A DNA stretch of 64,000 bases from Mytilus edulis (Eukaryota; Mollusca; Bivalvia; Mytilida; Mytilidae): NCBI RefSeq assembly GCF_963676685.1, contig NC_092345.1, positions 81,905,592 through 81,969,591 on the forward strand, in the 5' to 3' direction. Under the pieces are notes generated by a model. The model saw only the letters and a program-made list of their open reading frames with translations. It was not told the origin of the DNA and did not search any database. This document shows positions 42,901 through 49,197 of this stretch, one piece after another. A program made the position numbers and the translations under genes. The first letter of the stretch is position 1; every line of letters begins with the position of its first letter.

Positions 42901-44292
42901 AAAACCACACGTTTACATATGAAAATCAACACTCAGACTATAGTCATAAAGTAGGACAATAAATGAACAAAAGACAAACCCGGAACACATAAGTACAAAC
43001 AAAAGACCATCAATTCTAAAAACTAAAAGTAAAATAGAAGTATGGATCAAGAAAAACATGCAGGGGGTACTTCAGAAAGTGAAGAGAACTTGCATCTTGC
43101 ATGACACTTTCCGTGAAAACAATTTGGTATGAAGACAATCTTTTGCTTCATTTTTTTTTTGGAAATCATTTGCCTCAATGTAGTTACGGCCCTGCACAAG
43201 CCATAATTTCCCACCCAGGCTGATAACCTATATCAGGTGCATCTCGTGCACAAAACCCATAATAGTGCCTCTCGTGCAAGTTACTTCCGGTGTTTCCGAT
43301 ATAACAAAATATCCTGGAACCCATACATGTATAATATGTCTCTAATTCGACAGGCCCAGTTATATTTGTCGTTCTTCATAACAACATTTAAGAATACAGT
43401 TATCAGTATATAATAACTTAAACCAATATTTTAACATTCGACAATATCTTTCTATAAACATAGGGTATCGTCCCAACTCACAATAAACCATATAATTAAC
43501 AGTAGATGCTTTCACCTTTAATATACGTTTTAAGAATTTCATTTGAACTTGTTCGATATCATCACATTTGTGATTTCCCCAAACTTCAAAACTATAATTC
43601 AAAACACTTGCTACATACGTGTCAAACAATGACAGCATAGTTTCAAAATTAAAACAGTCATACTGCAATTTACTCTACAGACTAAATAATGCTTTACGAC
43701 CTTTATACTATAGGCTACTGACCTTTCTTTAAACATATATTTCTGTTTTATGTGTGATAGTGTAAAATAATCCATTGAATGAAGAGAAAAAAAATGTGAA
43801 ATTCATGGAAAATGGTAGAAATGCTGACTTATCATTACTTAGATTATCTGTACATATAATGTTTCTCATGAAAAATTACCGTAATATCATACTGTATTTG
43901 TCACCCTACATTTTATTGTAATTTGTGAAAGTGGTAGAAATGATGACTTGTCAATACTTACCAAAAAAAAGTTATCATCTGCAAACATCTTATCTGTACG
44001 TATAATGTTTCTCATTAAAAATTAATATCATACTGTATTTGTCACCTTACCTCTTATGATAATGTGTATATAGTAAAATACTGATTTTAAAAACAACTTG
44101 AATCCAGAATTTTTAATTCTTTGCCATCTTTACATAGAATGCAATTATAGCTTTAATCAATCGTATTTTCTTTTAATTTTTAGCTCATGCAATTATTATT
44201 TGTTTATATTAACAGGGAAGAAGAAGAGCTCCACAGAAAAAGCAACAGATGATTTTCATTTCGAAAAATTTAAGAAGCACATGAGAAGATAA
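21957..44292 (+). CDS. C9orf78: C9orf78/TLS1 (telomere length and silencing protein 1 homologue), 9 exons, 287 aa
   Basis: Exons: 21957-22054, 27225-27339, 28048-28106, 29250-29330, 31568-31636, 36776-36907, 37317-37450, 40188-40286, 44216-44292. All introns are GT-AG and every junction keeps frame, giving 287 codons plus TAA (the human protein is about the same length). The N-terminus is basic then acidic (MEVFKKKKC, RKRRHSSESDD). Later blocks match the Hep_59 family: PKGVSAAVLALG, GGIVDMKTL, FAAETNRRDED, EDMLSNQMLSGIPEVDLGI, AKIKNIEATEDAK, FVPTNMAANYIQHNRF, PLRVGDAEKL and EKATDDFHFEKFKKH. The human protein is a nuclear, largely disordered spliceosome component that binds BRR2; the fission yeast relative affects telomeric silencing through splicing. 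Nearly all intron length is mobile DNA. The start is the first ATG in the exon 1 frame. Confidence 0.95.
22107..22400. repeat. Left terminal inverted repeat of the composite unit
   Basis: Pairs with about 26633-26939. It contains its own subterminal hairpin: CTCTGACGTCCAACGG (22120-22135) pairs with 22159-22174 with one mismatch, loop 23 nt. The inner part includes CACCTACCTGCCAACTTTCA and CAGAGACCCATCGATTTCTG. Confidence 0.9.
22401..22554 (-). other. 3' UTR and repeat tail of the embedded LINE
   Basis: On the minus strand, downstream of the RT stop, an AT-rich UTR runs to a short tandem tail of ACTAAAG units (TTAGTCTTTAGTCTTTAG on the plus strand around 22400-22418). That abuts the left TIR. 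Short tandem tails are common at LINE 3' ends. Confidence 0.5.
22555..25125 (-). CDS. LINE reverse transcriptase-RNase H (ORF2 C-terminal part), 856 aa
   Basis: A non-LTR retrotransposon polyprotein without its endonuclease. RT motifs run from RPISLTSILGKVMERVV (93-110) and QEGFRHYRSTENALL, through FIDLEKAYNSVW (D164) and LPQGSVIAPLLFNIFIKDI (221-239), to the catalytic FADD (250-253). A complete RNase HI domain follows, with D551 (FTDGS), E592 (GELIA), D620 (LFSDSQ) and D673 (GNDIADSLA). A C-terminal zinc-knuckle-like CxCx7Hx4C lies at 774-789. All catalytic residues appear present. RNase H after RT fits the I/Nimb/Ingi group of LINEs. Translation would need to come through a TAG codon (25141-25143) in frame from the endonuclease part, or from the internal ATG at 25125. 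Confidence 0.93.
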   Translation of the reverse strand: MFDQEMEEKEYNEPIDPDELIGAIQRLKNDKAPGPDQIFSELLMKADESLYSVLSYVFNKSWEEGKLPKPWKLANVKFIRKMGKSTYNNPSSYRPISLTSILGKVMERVVTSRLEGYIETNSILDPEQEGFRHYRSTENALLSLTQNIFNAFNNNEFILAVFIDLEKAYNSVWREGLLTKLYDNGVKGNIWNWINNFLKERQARCVINNHKGSWFETKIGLPQGSVIAPLLFNIFIKDIFANLSCKKCKFADDGNVWINGKNLNDMEKQVQKDLNIIQDWTKKWRINLSIEKTEYCIFSRNGPIKKMNLQLEGKLLKYNCNPKILGVTLDEKLLFLKHIENVEQKAHKAISLLRMIKGVAKISTKILLQIYQSIVLSTLEYASSVWQTCETNITDKLNKIQRKGLAICLNVTPTSSVETLEVVSGILPIHLRREEIATRTLAKIISYDISIPIKQILDDWKTIDIPEKYVSPVGKMILQAEDMKVCTGVDVNGIEAEFQFNGIQRYKSPPDYWKNLGNSKSRLTDQKNVGKHIIMEKLSHLPANSCIAFTDGSCLGSPGPVGAGAVIFPSNNQPQIEISKAVSKKGSILLGELIAIKLVVDHFLISENRQNTDSITLFSDSQTSIGILTLNWKSENYIKVIREIKKNMKVLKMNGIPLNFEWTPGHADIQGNDIADSLAKKGAKEAEKIEEPSEVTRQDIKRAARESVLRKWQNQWESSQRGRNYYNYHQKVCQKIPKDLPSKWSFSITSSLRTGYCDLNDYKSKIIPSSDKNCSCGEPETVEHYLLHCSNYEEARERMRTSIYFITGNIHMDLDTLLGIDEEEINRDNRNEILCHLENYLKESGRFKNTIQQKTL
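25141..26376 (-). CDS. LINE apurinic-type endonuclease (ORF2 N-terminal part), about 411 aa
   Basis: APE-like endonuclease that would nick target DNA for target-primed reverse transcription. Visible motifs: DILCLNETF (catalytic E16), LILLGDFNAKSLEWN (D118, N120), SVIDLAIIS (D165) and SDHIAV (D191-H192). The C-terminal half has the usual linker with PVWWNEEVKDFKRK and ends at a TAG codon in frame with the RT part. The open frame starts at TTG, not ATG. Just upstream an in-frame stop precedes LDVHL, and the sequence resembling the endonuclease N-terminus (EATNSL) is in another frame. The true N-terminus is therefore broken by a small indel near 26390. No ORF1 (nucleic-acid chaperone) was seen between it and the TIR. 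Confidence 0.88.
   Translation of the reverse strand: MKVMKKYNIDILCLNETFETASTPVTYKDWKVYSTPRKGQARGGSAILIKPNLNFVCKRKSEYELDTIEMVCLEIQDRSNKIFNLWVPYVPPEKAVLMKSLCDAVKLSKLKNLILLGDFNAKSLEWNNVKDNSHGLILEECMTENYLICVNDGQYTRRNSQSVIDLAIISENIYNEVKDCITLTHESIKSDHIAVYLDVKSEEKIEDNQTTEEIWNLKKIDWNKWKNTTKQIFSSFEYVNREKTDDLYRRFEIEFEKCMEDAIPKIAKRKLISHRHPVWWNEEVKDFKRKLNQAQRRFKSRSTCTPENFQILKNAESEFQEITEKAQEEWGEHLGEKLTNARTAKDRWNAFKKMTKKTTNNIVLPFIDCDGKVLFNEQLKCEELEKTYFKGNHLKTSSFDQTHYEEIMKKY
26633..26939. repeat. Right terminal inverted repeat of the composite unit
   Basis: Inverted complement of 22107-22400 with scattered single differences. It also carries the GACGTC-centred subterminal hairpin. Just inside it (26400-26560) are two diverged copies of a ~55-bp segment containing CCAACCACGA and CTCCTNNACAGG/AAATTTTGTAGGAG. 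Confidence 0.88.
26949..27224. other. TLS1 intron 1 remainder
   Basis: Unique-looking AT-rich intron sequence between the composite unit and the exon 2 acceptor (TTTATTTTCAG). Confidence 0.6.
27707..27825 (-). repeat. GATGTGGTATGATTGCC dispersed repeat, inverted, diverged
   Basis: Reads GGTTTTGCTCATTGTTGAAG, then AATTGTTCACATCTTTGTCC and TTGGCAATCTGGCATACC, the complement of the module at 9132. It lies in TLS1 intron 2. Confidence 0.55.
30558..31425 (+). repeat. Tandem repeat of 153-161 bp units in TLS1 intron 4
   Basis: Five units are marked by TTGAAAATCACAGTTATACA at about 30759, 30919, 31073, 31227 and 31387. Each carries GATGAGTTACAGA.CAAGTTTAAG. The preamble GGCCCCACAATGAAGTTGTCGGTGCCATATAG and CGTAATTCCGTCATTCCGCA belongs to a repeat family I associate with bivalves. 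Confidence 0.75.
31812..31938 (-). repeat. GATGTGGTATGATTGCC dispersed repeat, inverted
   Basis: Reads GAAGGCTGTATGGTGACTTA, TAGTTGTTAACTTC, then GAGAGTTGTCTCATTGGCAC and ATACCACATCTTCTT. It lies in TLS1 intron 5. Confidence 0.65.
32215..32383 (+). repeat. GATGTGGTATGATTGCC dispersed repeat, diverged
   Basis: Shows AGGAGATGTGATATGATTAG, CCAATAAGACAATTTTCCAC and GTTGGCTATAAAAGGCCCTG in family order. It lies in TLS1 intron 5. Confidence 0.55.
32778..34388 (-). mobile_element. Tc1-type DNA transposon, 1611 bp, TA target duplication
   Basis: The ends CACATGGAAAAAAGTATTGC and the complement of GCAATACTTTTTTCCAGGTG are inverted repeats of about 26 bp, differing at one or two bases. TA flanks at 32776-32777 and 34389-34390. 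The length is standard for Tc1 elements. It encodes one transposase on the minus strand and is inserted in the 32616-35340 repeat inside TLS1 intron 5. Confidence 0.93.
33096..34121 (-). pseudogene. Tc1 transposase (DD34E), one premature stop
   Basis: A 341-codon reading frame interrupted by a single TGA at 33690-33692; reading continues in the same frame on both sides. The N-terminal half (to codon 143) has the paired-like helix-turn-helix DNA-binding region (GMSLRQIGRNVGHHYSTISR, then SGRPPLTS and a second HTH). The C-terminal half holds the DDE core: WSDESRF (first D), FMDDNARPH (second D) and SPDLNPIEHVWD (E). There are 34 residues between the second D and the E, diagnostic of Tc1. The TGA sits where Tc1 proteins usually have a tryptophan-containing stretch, so a TGG-to-TGA change is a plausible cause. 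Otherwise it looks intact, which suggests recent inactivation. Confidence 0.93.
36551..36744 (+). repeat. Degenerate ~30-36 bp tandem repeat before TLS1 exon 6
   Basis: About six or seven units of TAATTACATTGTCACATCAT and AAGTCATGATA, ending 30 bp upstream of the exon 6 acceptor. It is intronic, with no coding role. Confidence 0.7.
38142..39600 (-). pseudogene. YLDD-type reverse transcriptase element, 5'-truncated copy A
   Basis: On the minus strand 39561-39322 encodes MGTNCAPLIADLFLYCYE and FRYLDDILALNNDDF, an RT core with YLDD. The reading continues through LDLDIYITNGKLNTKIYD to a stop near 39193. A further segment at 39098-38784 (FRYHKLVKTFTKFYHRYKD, SGISHPIFYGNI, LIKKGYNYDTVV) follows after a small shift. 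The non-coding 3' part ends near 38142 with CATTCTCAATTTTATT. The combination of a conserved 3' end and ragged 5' truncation fits target-primed retrotransposition. The family could be Penelope-like or a related clade; I cannot settle this by eye. It lies in TLS1 intron 7. Confidence 0.75.
39640..39880 (+). repeat. Fragment of a hydrophilic-tailed dispersed repeat
   Basis: Ends with CTGACGACACAGACGACGAC, then GGATCGCTATGTCTCGCTTT and the small palindrome TTCGACTAAAGTCGAA. This end resembles the (GACGGAC)n-type ends of other mussel repeats. No gene is present. Confidence 0.45.
39889..39985 (+). repeat. GATGTGGTATGATTGCC dispersed repeat, short copy
   Basis: Reads GGAGATATGGTATGATTGCC, AATAAGACAACTCCCCACAA and ACAGAAAATATCAACTATAG. 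It lies in TLS1 intron 7. Confidence 0.65.
40655..41029 (-). pseudogene. LINE ORF2 C-terminal fragment with zinc-knuckle
   Basis: About 124 codons ending a LINE polyprotein. RISAHCLNIETGRFYNIKR is followed by LRLCNMCDKQVIEDEYYFIL, a CxxC...C arrangement of the C-terminal knuckle, and a short tail LNNLRKFLFLAEEARN. It is separated from a second fragment of similar type (43360-43668) by the 41032-43194 insertion. It is inactive and lies in TLS1 intron 8, antisense. Confidence 0.7.
41229..42180 (-). pseudogene. YLDD-type retroelement, 5'-truncated copy B
   Basis: Parallel to copy A at 38142 through the whole 3' region: the same CATTCTCAATTTTATT end, CCTCCCCTATACCTCTA, and CGGCGGGGTTAAACATG. It encodes the C-terminal block with YRYHKLVKTFTKF-like residues just before its 5' break at about 42180. 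It is shorter than copy A, with no RT core left. Confidence 0.75.
42181..43031. other. Interior of the 41032-43194 element, nothing recognised
   Basis: AT-rich sequence without a transposase-like frame. Confidence 0.45.
43360..43668 (-). pseudogene. LINE RT thumb fragment
   Basis: About 102 codons with LFDTYVASVLNYSFEVWGNH, IEQVQMKFLKRILKVKAST and YCELGRYPMFIERY. These are characteristic of the region after the RT core in Jockey/CR1-like LINEs. It ends in a stop. It probably belongs to the same degraded insertion as 40655-41029, from which it is separated by the TIR element. Confidence 0.7.
43811..44062 (+). repeat. Two-copy tandem duplication in TLS1 intron 8
   Basis: GGTAGAAATGCTGACTTATC...ATAATGTTTCTCATGAAAAATT...CATACTGTATTTGTCACC (from 43813) recurs from about 43933 with an extra ~25-bp insertion. 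This is a simple local duplication. Confidence 0.65.
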
Positions 44293-44485
44293 TGAATATG
44301 TCTTACAGTCTAATCATAAACAAAGTGTTGTGCAATAACAATAATAACTGGAGTTATAACTGTGGATAAATGTTTAAAATTGCATTGGTAATTGTAAAAT
44401 GGAATACCAAATGGACTTAGTTTCAAGAATATAACTGCTATTAAAATTATGTTGCATTGAACTCCTGAACACGACTAGTTAGACA

Positions 44486-44491
44486 AATAAA
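44486..44491 (+). terminator. Candidate polyadenylation signal of TLS1
   Basis: AATAAA 194 nt after the TAA stop, the first canonical hexamer downstream. The actual cleavage site cannot be seen. Confidence 0.45.
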
Positions 44492-44802
44492 AACCAGGGA
44501 CTAGACATAGGTCATATGAAGACCATTAAGATGTCATAACACACACCAATGACATCATTATATTATGATGCACAAGTCAATCCATGCATGTTTGATGACT
44601 TCTAAATAACAATCAGAAGAGCAGATTAAAATGTGACAATTTAATTGAGATTAAGAAAATATGTATTATTTGTCAATAAGTGATGGACTGATCCAACTAC
44701 ATGTACCTGTTTGGATATTGTTGATTTTCACCAAAATAATATGACCAAAATTATGCAATGTTTTTATGGTTAATGACATCACCTTAAAATCATTGTATTT
44801 TT

Positions 44803-45135
44803 ATGCCCCACCTACGATAGTACATGTAAAATAAAACTTACTTTGGACTGGTTCCCCATTCTGGTCTGTGCGTCCGTATGTCTGTTCGTTCGTCTGTCTG
44901 TTCGTTCGTCCGTCTGTTCGTTCGTCCGTCTGTCCCGCTTCAGGTTAAAGTTTTTGGTCAAGGTAGTTTTTGATGAAGTTGAAGTCCAATCAACTTTAAA
45001 CTTAGTACACATGTTCTTATTGATATTATCTTTCTAATTTTAATGCCTGATTATATTTTTTTTATCCAATTTCACGGTCCATTGAACATGGAAAATGATA
45101 GTGTGAGTGGGGCATTCGTGTACTTTGGACACATT
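44803..45135 (+). repeat. TATGCCCCACCTACGATAG dispersed repeat with TTCGTTCGTC microsatellite
   Basis: Begins TATGCCCCACCTACGATAGT and ends GAGTGGGGCATTCGTGTACT with TTGGACACATTCTTG. It includes a cryptic simple repeat of TTCGTTCGTCCGTCTG units at 44885-44935 and GATGAAGTTGAAGTCCAATC. I recognise this family from bivalves. Confidence 0.75.
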
Positions 45136-46284
45136 CTTGTTTATTTGTAATTTCAGGATTTCATTATCATATTCATTTATCATTAAAATCATCACATATA
45201 AGAATAAAATTATTATTTTGTTTTATTTTTATTTTAGTGACTTTGAAGAAGTTAAAGTATAGTTCAGTTCTCTTGAGTTTTAGGGTTGATACCATCACCC
45301 TCTTATAAGCATGGATAACACAAGGATTTTAAATAGCAACTTTGACAATATTACAATATAATTTTTTTGTCAACACTTCTGAAACATTATACAACATAGT
45401 ACTAATGTTCACTTGGATTGTTTTTAGTCATTCATAAGAATTGTGCCATCATCTGCTTGTAAAAATATAACACAAGATGAAGTCAACAATTGCAAAAACC
45501 AAAGAAACTATCACCAATGTTATGCCCCTTTGAATTTAGAATTTTGACCAGAAAAACTACTGCAACTCTTGTCAACTTCTCTGAAACCATACAAAAGAAT
45601 TTCATGAAACTTTGAGGGCATAATTTGTAGATTTGCATATCAATGAGACATCAGTTGACTTTTTGTCTGAGTTACATGTCTTTGATTTAGGGGGATTTGA
45701 TTTGTCTCATTCATACCAAATCTTAACTATTTGTATTGAGTAGTTGTTGGATTGGAAATTATACCACAGTTTTTTTTAAATTGAGACCAAAAGTGAGAGA
45801 AGCCGTAAAACATAAAGTGACTTGTTTTTTAAGTGTTTCACTAGTACTCCAGCTATTGCAATTAATTCAAAATTCTGTCACATTCAAATGTTAAGGAGGT
45901 TATCCATATGTTTATATAGATCAGAAATACATTCACAGAGAATTGAGCTAAGACCAGTTCTAGCCACCATTTTCTTAACATTGAAATGGGGTGACAGCTA
46001 TTGCTACATATTGCAAATTTAAAATACAGAACAGCAATCAAAAATTATTTCCATTTGTTCTTTTTATATGTATGTAGTGATTTTGTGGTATGGACTAGTA
46101 CACAGGTTTAAATGGTCTTGCATTTAATGAACACCTTATGACATCTTTATTCAATTGTGTGTTTTTGTCTACATGTATTTTGTACTATTATAATAGATAT
46201 AATAAATAGATAGACATTTTTTATAAAGTGCACAAATTATCAAAAAACGATGCCTATAAAGCTGACTGCAGTATGGACTTTAGA
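45136..46284. other. Intergenic, nothing recognised
   Basis: AT-rich sequence downstream of TLS1. No exon or repeat boundary was identified. Confidence 0.45.
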
Positions 46285-46380
46285 CATTGTTGAAGGCTTT
46301 ATTTTGTCCTAGTCTTATTTCTACGTAATTGGGCTCTTGTGGAAAGCTGTCTCATTGGCATCCGTACCACATCTTATTTT
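46285..46380 (-). repeat. GATGTGGTATGATTGCC dispersed repeat, inverted
   Basis: Reads GACATTGTTGAAGGCTTTAT, then GTGGAAAGCTGTCTCATTGG and CCGTACCACATCTTATTTTT. Confidence 0.55.
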
Positions 46381-46496
46381 TATAAGATCTGTAAATAAGA
46401 AAATATAGTCACACTCCTGATCAGTGTCATCACCCTCAAATGATGATTTTTACCAACTTTTTGCAGTTTAATCTAATATCCTTAAAGACTATTTTA

Positions 46497-48755
46497 GTGC
46501 ATACACTGAAATGTCTCACCTTCTTTAATAAACTTTGATATTATGTTGATAATCCTAAAGATAAAGCTTTACTACAACTATCACATAAACTTATCATGAT
46601 CCAGGAAAATGAGGTCAAGGTTATATAAACCAGAGAGAAATAAATGTACACCTTAAAATCAGAAAAACTTAACATTGACCAATTAACCATGAAAATGAGT
46701 TCAAGGTCAGTTGAACCATGCCAGACAGACATGTACAGCTTACAATCCTTCCATACAACAAATATAGTTGACCTATTGCGTATAGTTTAGAAAAACAGAT
46801 CAAAACACAAAACAAGAGGCTCTCAAGAGCCCGAATCGCTCACCTTAATTCTTTTGGTTAAATCTCTCATCAATGATTATTTTGGCTTTTCAATTTATTT
46901 AAATGTTTTTTGGATCGTCCTATTTTTTTCAAAAGCCAAAAAAAATAATCATTTTCTCCTATGTTCTATTTTAGCCATAGGAGCTATGTTTCTTGACATA
47001 CAAGGAAATAAAATATAAAATTTATACTAGATACTCTCAAACTCATTTAGCCTAAATTTGGCTGAAATTGATACAGCAGTTTCAAAGGAGAAGATTTTTT
47101 AAAGTAAGTCAACATGATGAACAAATTGTGAAAAAAGTCTTTAAAGGGCAATAACTCCTTAAGGGGTCAATTGACAATTTTGGTCAAATTGACTTAATTG
47201 AAGATCTTACTTTGCTGAACATTATTGCTGTTTACAGTTTATTTCTATCTATAATTATATTCAAGATAATAAACAAAAACAGTAAAATTTCCTTAAAATT
47301 ATCAATTCAGGGGCAGCAACCCAACAACAGGTTGTCCGATTCATCTGAAAATTTCAGGGCAGATAGATCTTGACCTGATAAACAATATTACCCACGTCAG
47401 ATTTGCTCTAAATGCTTTGGTTTTTGAGTTATAAGCCAAAAACTGCATTTTACCCCTATGTTCTATTTTTAGCAATGGCGACCATGTTTGTTGATAGATC
47501 ATAACTTCGGATACAATTTACAAACTAGATACCCTAAGGAACATTCAGTTAAAGTTTGGAAGTATTTGGCCCAGTAGTTTCAGAGGAGAAGATTTTTGTA
47601 AAAGATTACTAAGATTTACGAAAAATGGTTAAAAATTGACTATAAAGGGCTATAACTCCTAAAGGGGTCAACTGACCATTTCCGTCATGTTGACTTATTT
47701 GTAAATCTTACTTTGCTGAACATTATTGCTGTTTACAGTTTATCTTTATCTATAATAATATTCAAGATAATAACCAAAAACAGCAAAATTTCTTTTAAAT
47801 TACCAATTCAGGGGCAGTAACCCAACAACAGGTTGTCTGATTCATCTGAAAATTTCAGGGCAGATAGATCTTGACCTGATAAACAATATTATCCCATGTC
47901 AGATTTGCTCTAAATGCTTTGGTTTTTGAGTTATAAGCCAAAAACTGCATTTGACCCCTATGTTCTATTTTTAGCAATGGCGACCATGTTTGTTGATAGA
48001 TCAAAACTTCGGATACAATTTATAAATAAGATACCCTAAGGAACATTCAGTTAAAGTTTGAAAGTATTTGGCTCAGTAGTTTCAGAGAAGATTCTTGAAA
48101 TAGTTTACGACGACAGACAACGACAGACGACGGACGCCAAGTGATGGCATAAGCTCACTTAGGTGAGCTAAAAACCTAACACTGAGAAATAAACTGTGAA
48201 AATGTAGACCTATTGCATATAGTATAAGGAAATCAGACCAAAACACCAAAACTTTACTATAACCACTGAACCATTAAAATAAGGTCAAGGTAAGGTGACA
48301 CCTGCCAGTTGGACATGTACACCTTACAATCCTTCCATACACCAAATATACAAGACCTATTGCTTATAGTATCTGAGATATGGACTTGACCACCAAAACT
48401 TAACCTTAATTCACTGATCCATTAAATAAAATCGAAGTCAAGTGAAACTACCTGACAGGCATATGAACCTTGCAAGGTACACACATACCAAATATAGTTA
48501 TCATATTACTCATAATAAGAGAGAAATTAACATTACAAAACTTTTTTCAAGTAGTCACTGAACCATGAAAATGCGGTCAAGGACTATGGTCATGAGATGG
48601 ACAGAAACTTCTTACATAAGGCATCTATATACAAAGTATGAAGCATCCAGGTCTTCCAACTTCTAAAACATAATGCTTTTAAGAAGTTAGCTAACACAGA
48701 TGCTGTAACCACCGCCGGATCACTATCCATATGTTGAGCTTAGTCGCAGCTCGAC
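46497..48755 (-). repeat. Second copy of the ~147-bp-unit repeat, inverted and split
   Basis: Complement of the 32616-35340 family: it starts GCATACACTGAAATGTCTCACC and ends GAGCTTAGTCGCAGCTCGAC. GAGGTCAAGG motifs occur at 46612 and 48283 (as AAGGTCAAGG), with variants at 46697 and 48574. It is interrupted by the hairpin-ended element at 46813-48170. Confidence 0.8.
46813..48170 (+). mobile_element. Hairpin-ended repeat, copy 2, flanked by AAAA
   Basis: Starts CAAGAGGCTCTCAAGAGCCC and ends CTCACTTAGGTGAGCTA. Two internal units of about 500 bp each carry AGGGGTCAA, GGTTGTC.GATTCATCTG and ATGGCGACCATGTTTGTTG. AAAA lies on both sides. The other copy of the host repeat (32616-35340) shows the uninterrupted sequence at this site, so this is a genuine insertion. 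Confidence 0.8.
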
Positions 48756-49076
48756 AAAAAAAAATGATAAACAATACGAGATTCACAAATTTCATAAATT
48801 CTTTCCCAGTCCACAATATTAGAGTCTCCATTATTGCAGATGCAAATAGAAATAGGTAGGCTGCACAGGCTCTTTAGAGTCTGGAGTTACTTTATGCATA
48901 GTACTAGTCTGAGGAGTCCTCTCAAACTGACTTTCACAGTTGGTTTTTATATTCTGTTGTTTTCATGTCCAAAGTCTTGGACCTGTTATCTAATAATTGT
49001 CTTTGTTTATTGTCAGCTGTATTAGTTTCCCATTCTTCTAACAGGCTGTTAGTTTTCAGTTTGAATTTTGACAGTA

Positions 49077-49197
49077 TGGGTTTTGCTCATTGTTGAAGCT
49101 GTACAATGATATGTAATTGTACACATCTTTGAACTTCTTTCAATATAGATAGTTATTACATTGGCAATCATACTACATTTCCTTATTTTTATAAAGG
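49077..49197 (-). repeat. GATGTGGTATGATTGCC dispersed repeat, inverted
   Basis: Reads GGGTTTTGCTCATTGTTGAA, GTAATTGTACACATCTTTGA and ATTGGCAATCATACTACATT. Confidence 0.6.

Larger units (their letters stand above)
41032..43194. mobile_element. hAT-like TIR element, 2163 bp, 5-bp TSD
   Basis: Ends CAGGACCGTAACTA and TAGTTACGGCCCTG match as inverted repeats except one base. A TGAGGCAAA motif occurs inside both ends. The direct repeat CACAA flanks it (41027-41031 and 43195-43199). No transposase was found. It contains copy B of the YLDD retroelement. CAGGGCCG-type ends are hAT-like. As with 8015-9525, the visible duplication is 5 rather than 8 bp. Confidence 0.75.

Noticed and set aside
44812..45037. 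Short frames rich in TDERTDRRT or VCLFVRLSVRSSV
   Set aside because: Translations of the TTCGTTCGTCC microsatellite in the dispersed repeat; not genes.
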